6,832 nt of DNA from Planctomycetales bacterium (GTDB lineage Bacteria; Planctomycetota; SBBH01). The notes under the pieces were generated by a model. That model was given only the letters and a program-made list of their open reading frames with translations. It made no database searches and was not told where the DNA came from. Made by a program: the position numbers and the translations under genes. The stretch lies in NCBI GenBank assembly GCA_005239795.1, contig SBBH01000076.1, forward strand, positions 1 to 6,832, in the 5' to 3' direction. Positions 6,343 to 6,832 of the stretch are shown one piece after another. Each line of letters begins with the position of its first letter. Positions within the stretch are counted from its first letter, which is position 1.

Positions 6343-6735
6343 CTAACTTCCTGTGATCCAAAACTTCCAGGCCAGGATCGCCCCGATCGCCAGGTTGGCC
6401 CAGTGGCCGGCCCAGCAGATCCGACACTCGAGTTTCCGTTTCCAAAGGCTCCCAGCCAGGAAGACGCTCATCATCAGTGCAAGACTGGCTCCCCCGAGCA
6501 GAAGGCCGAGGTCCCAGCCGGCCAGAAGCCCATAGGCCAGGAGGAGGGGTAGAACATCGCTCCCAACAGGCTGTTGGGCACGCCCAGGAGAGCCGCGCGG
6601 GGCGTGCGAAAGAGAGCTTGACTGCAGTTTGCAGGTCGCGGGACCTGTGAGCCACCCGGGCAACTCCCGGTAGCGGCCGTAGAGGGCGATCAGAGCCGAG
6701 GCCAGGCCAACCGCCATCGCCGTCCAGAGCGTCCC
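6343..6735 (-). pseudogene. VKOR-like membrane thiol oxidoreductase, frameshifted and 5'-interrupted
   Basis: The frame open from ATG 6717 to TAG 6343 gives 124 aa with a first membrane segment (AVGLASALIALYG), a Cys (ATCK), two hydrophobic segments (about 55-74 and 77-92) and a C-R-I-C pair (98-101) before a last membrane segment. That order matches the vitamin K epoxide reductase fold, which oxidises quinone-linked thiols for disulfide formation. Residues about 31-56 of this frame do not fit. The +1-shifted frame over 6626-6549 instead reads CSQALFRTPRA then LLGVPNSLLGAMFY, the typical VKOR loop and GxPNSLLG segment, and then stops in frame. The correct gene therefore uses frame A, then B, then A, with shifts near 6631-6626 and in the four-base G run at 6546-6549. 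Upstream, homologous sequence stops at the IS3 end (6736), leaving no native promoter or ribosome site. Sequencing error could explain the shifts but not the IS. Confidence 0.75.
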
Positions 6736-6832
6736 TGACCTTGCCCCCTCAAACTGGTCCAGGGAATTGGTAGGCTGGGCCGGGAAGGAGGGGTGGGATG
6801 AAGAAGCGGAAGACGGCCGAGCAGATCGTGGA
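6736..6832 (+). mobile_element. IS3-family insertion sequence, left end, runs off the right edge
   Basis: The sequence from 6736 begins TGACCTTGCCCCCTCAAACT and continues GGTCCAGG. This is the TG-starting, C-run, AAACTGG pattern typical of IS3-family terminal inverted repeats. Thirty-odd bases later an IS3-type orfA start follows at 6798. The other end and any target duplication are outside the window. The insertion lies at the 5' end of the VKOR-like gene. Confidence 0.65.
6798..6832 (+). CDS. IS3-family transposase OrfA, first 11 codons
   Basis: The ATG at 6798 opens MKKRKTAEQIV and then leaves the window. This matches the usual start of IS3-family OrfA proteins (KKR-x-T-x-EQI), the beginning of the helix-turn-helix that binds the element ends. 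A strong Shine-Dalgarno sequence, GGAAGGAGG (6783-6791), lies 6 nt before the ATG. In full elements OrfA is followed by OrfB, which carries the DDE integrase domain and is made by frameshifting. Only 35 bp are visible, so the assignment rests on this motif plus the terminal repeat. Confidence 0.6.
   Translation, partial: MKKRKTAEQIV

Noticed and set aside
6197..6655. 152-codon minus-strand frame spanning tag and the VKOR-like gene
   Set aside because: It crosses the start of tag in the wrong frame and matches neither Tag nor VKOR; it is a shadow.
1..6832. CRISPR array, tRNA, rRNA or riboswitch
   Set aside because: I saw no regularly spaced direct repeats, cloverleaf-like segments with T-loop sequence, or recognisable riboswitch cores; the gene-free stretches are all short (about 100 bp or less).

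Overview
The window is about 6.8 kb of GC-rich bacterial DNA, by eye roughly 60-65% GC, with third codon positions mostly G or C in the main genes. It carries central carbon metabolism genes flanked by decayed or mobile material. The homodimeric AceE-type pyruvate dehydrogenase E1, the PykA-like pyruvate kinase and a well-known proteobacterial-style palindromic intergenic repeat suggest a Gram-negative, perhaps uncultivated environmental lineage. Nothing in the window allows a phylum to be named with confidence.

Layout, left to right. (1) Positions 1-545, minus strand: the N-terminal part of an unrecognised protein that runs off the left edge. (2) About 100 bp of intergenic DNA with a possible sigma70-like promoter and a perfect 7-bp inverted repeat. 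(3) Positions 646-1173, plus: a PD-(D/E)XK-like protein of less GC-rich codon use. It has a strong Shine-Dalgarno sequence, but its 3' end looks cut off just before aceE. (4) Positions 1154-3838, plus: full-length aceE (894 aa). Its start codon lies inside the end of the previous frame, has no Shine-Dalgarno sequence, and sits just behind a possible extended -10 promoter embedded in a palindrome. (5) Positions 3851-5299, plus: pyruvate kinase (482 aa), with its ribosome binding site overlapping the aceE stop. (6) Positions 5303-5743, plus: a DUF309 protein. Genes 4-6 are spaced as one operon. (7) Positions 5709-6332, minus: DNA-3-methyladenine glycosylase I (tag), convergent with DUF309. The two 3' ends overlap by 35 bp inside a palindromic repeat that supplies the stop codon of one gene and the C-terminal tail of the other. 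(8) Positions 6343-6735, minus: a VKOR-like membrane thiol-disulfide oxidoreductase gene, 10 bp upstream of tag. It appears broken by two compensating frameshifts and cut at its 5' end by (9) the left end of an IS3-family element (6736 to the right edge) with the first 11 codons of its transposase OrfA.

Function: pyruvate kinase makes pyruvate from PEP and AceE is the first enzyme that commits pyruvate to acetyl-CoA, so the aceE-pyk pair encodes consecutive steps. The E2 (aceF) and E3 (lpd) partners are not in the window. I did not find a convincing undescribed multi-gene system. The most interesting items are the unusual aceE start region, the truncated nuclease-like gene, the repeat-built gene ends, and the frameshifted, IS-interrupted VKOR gene.
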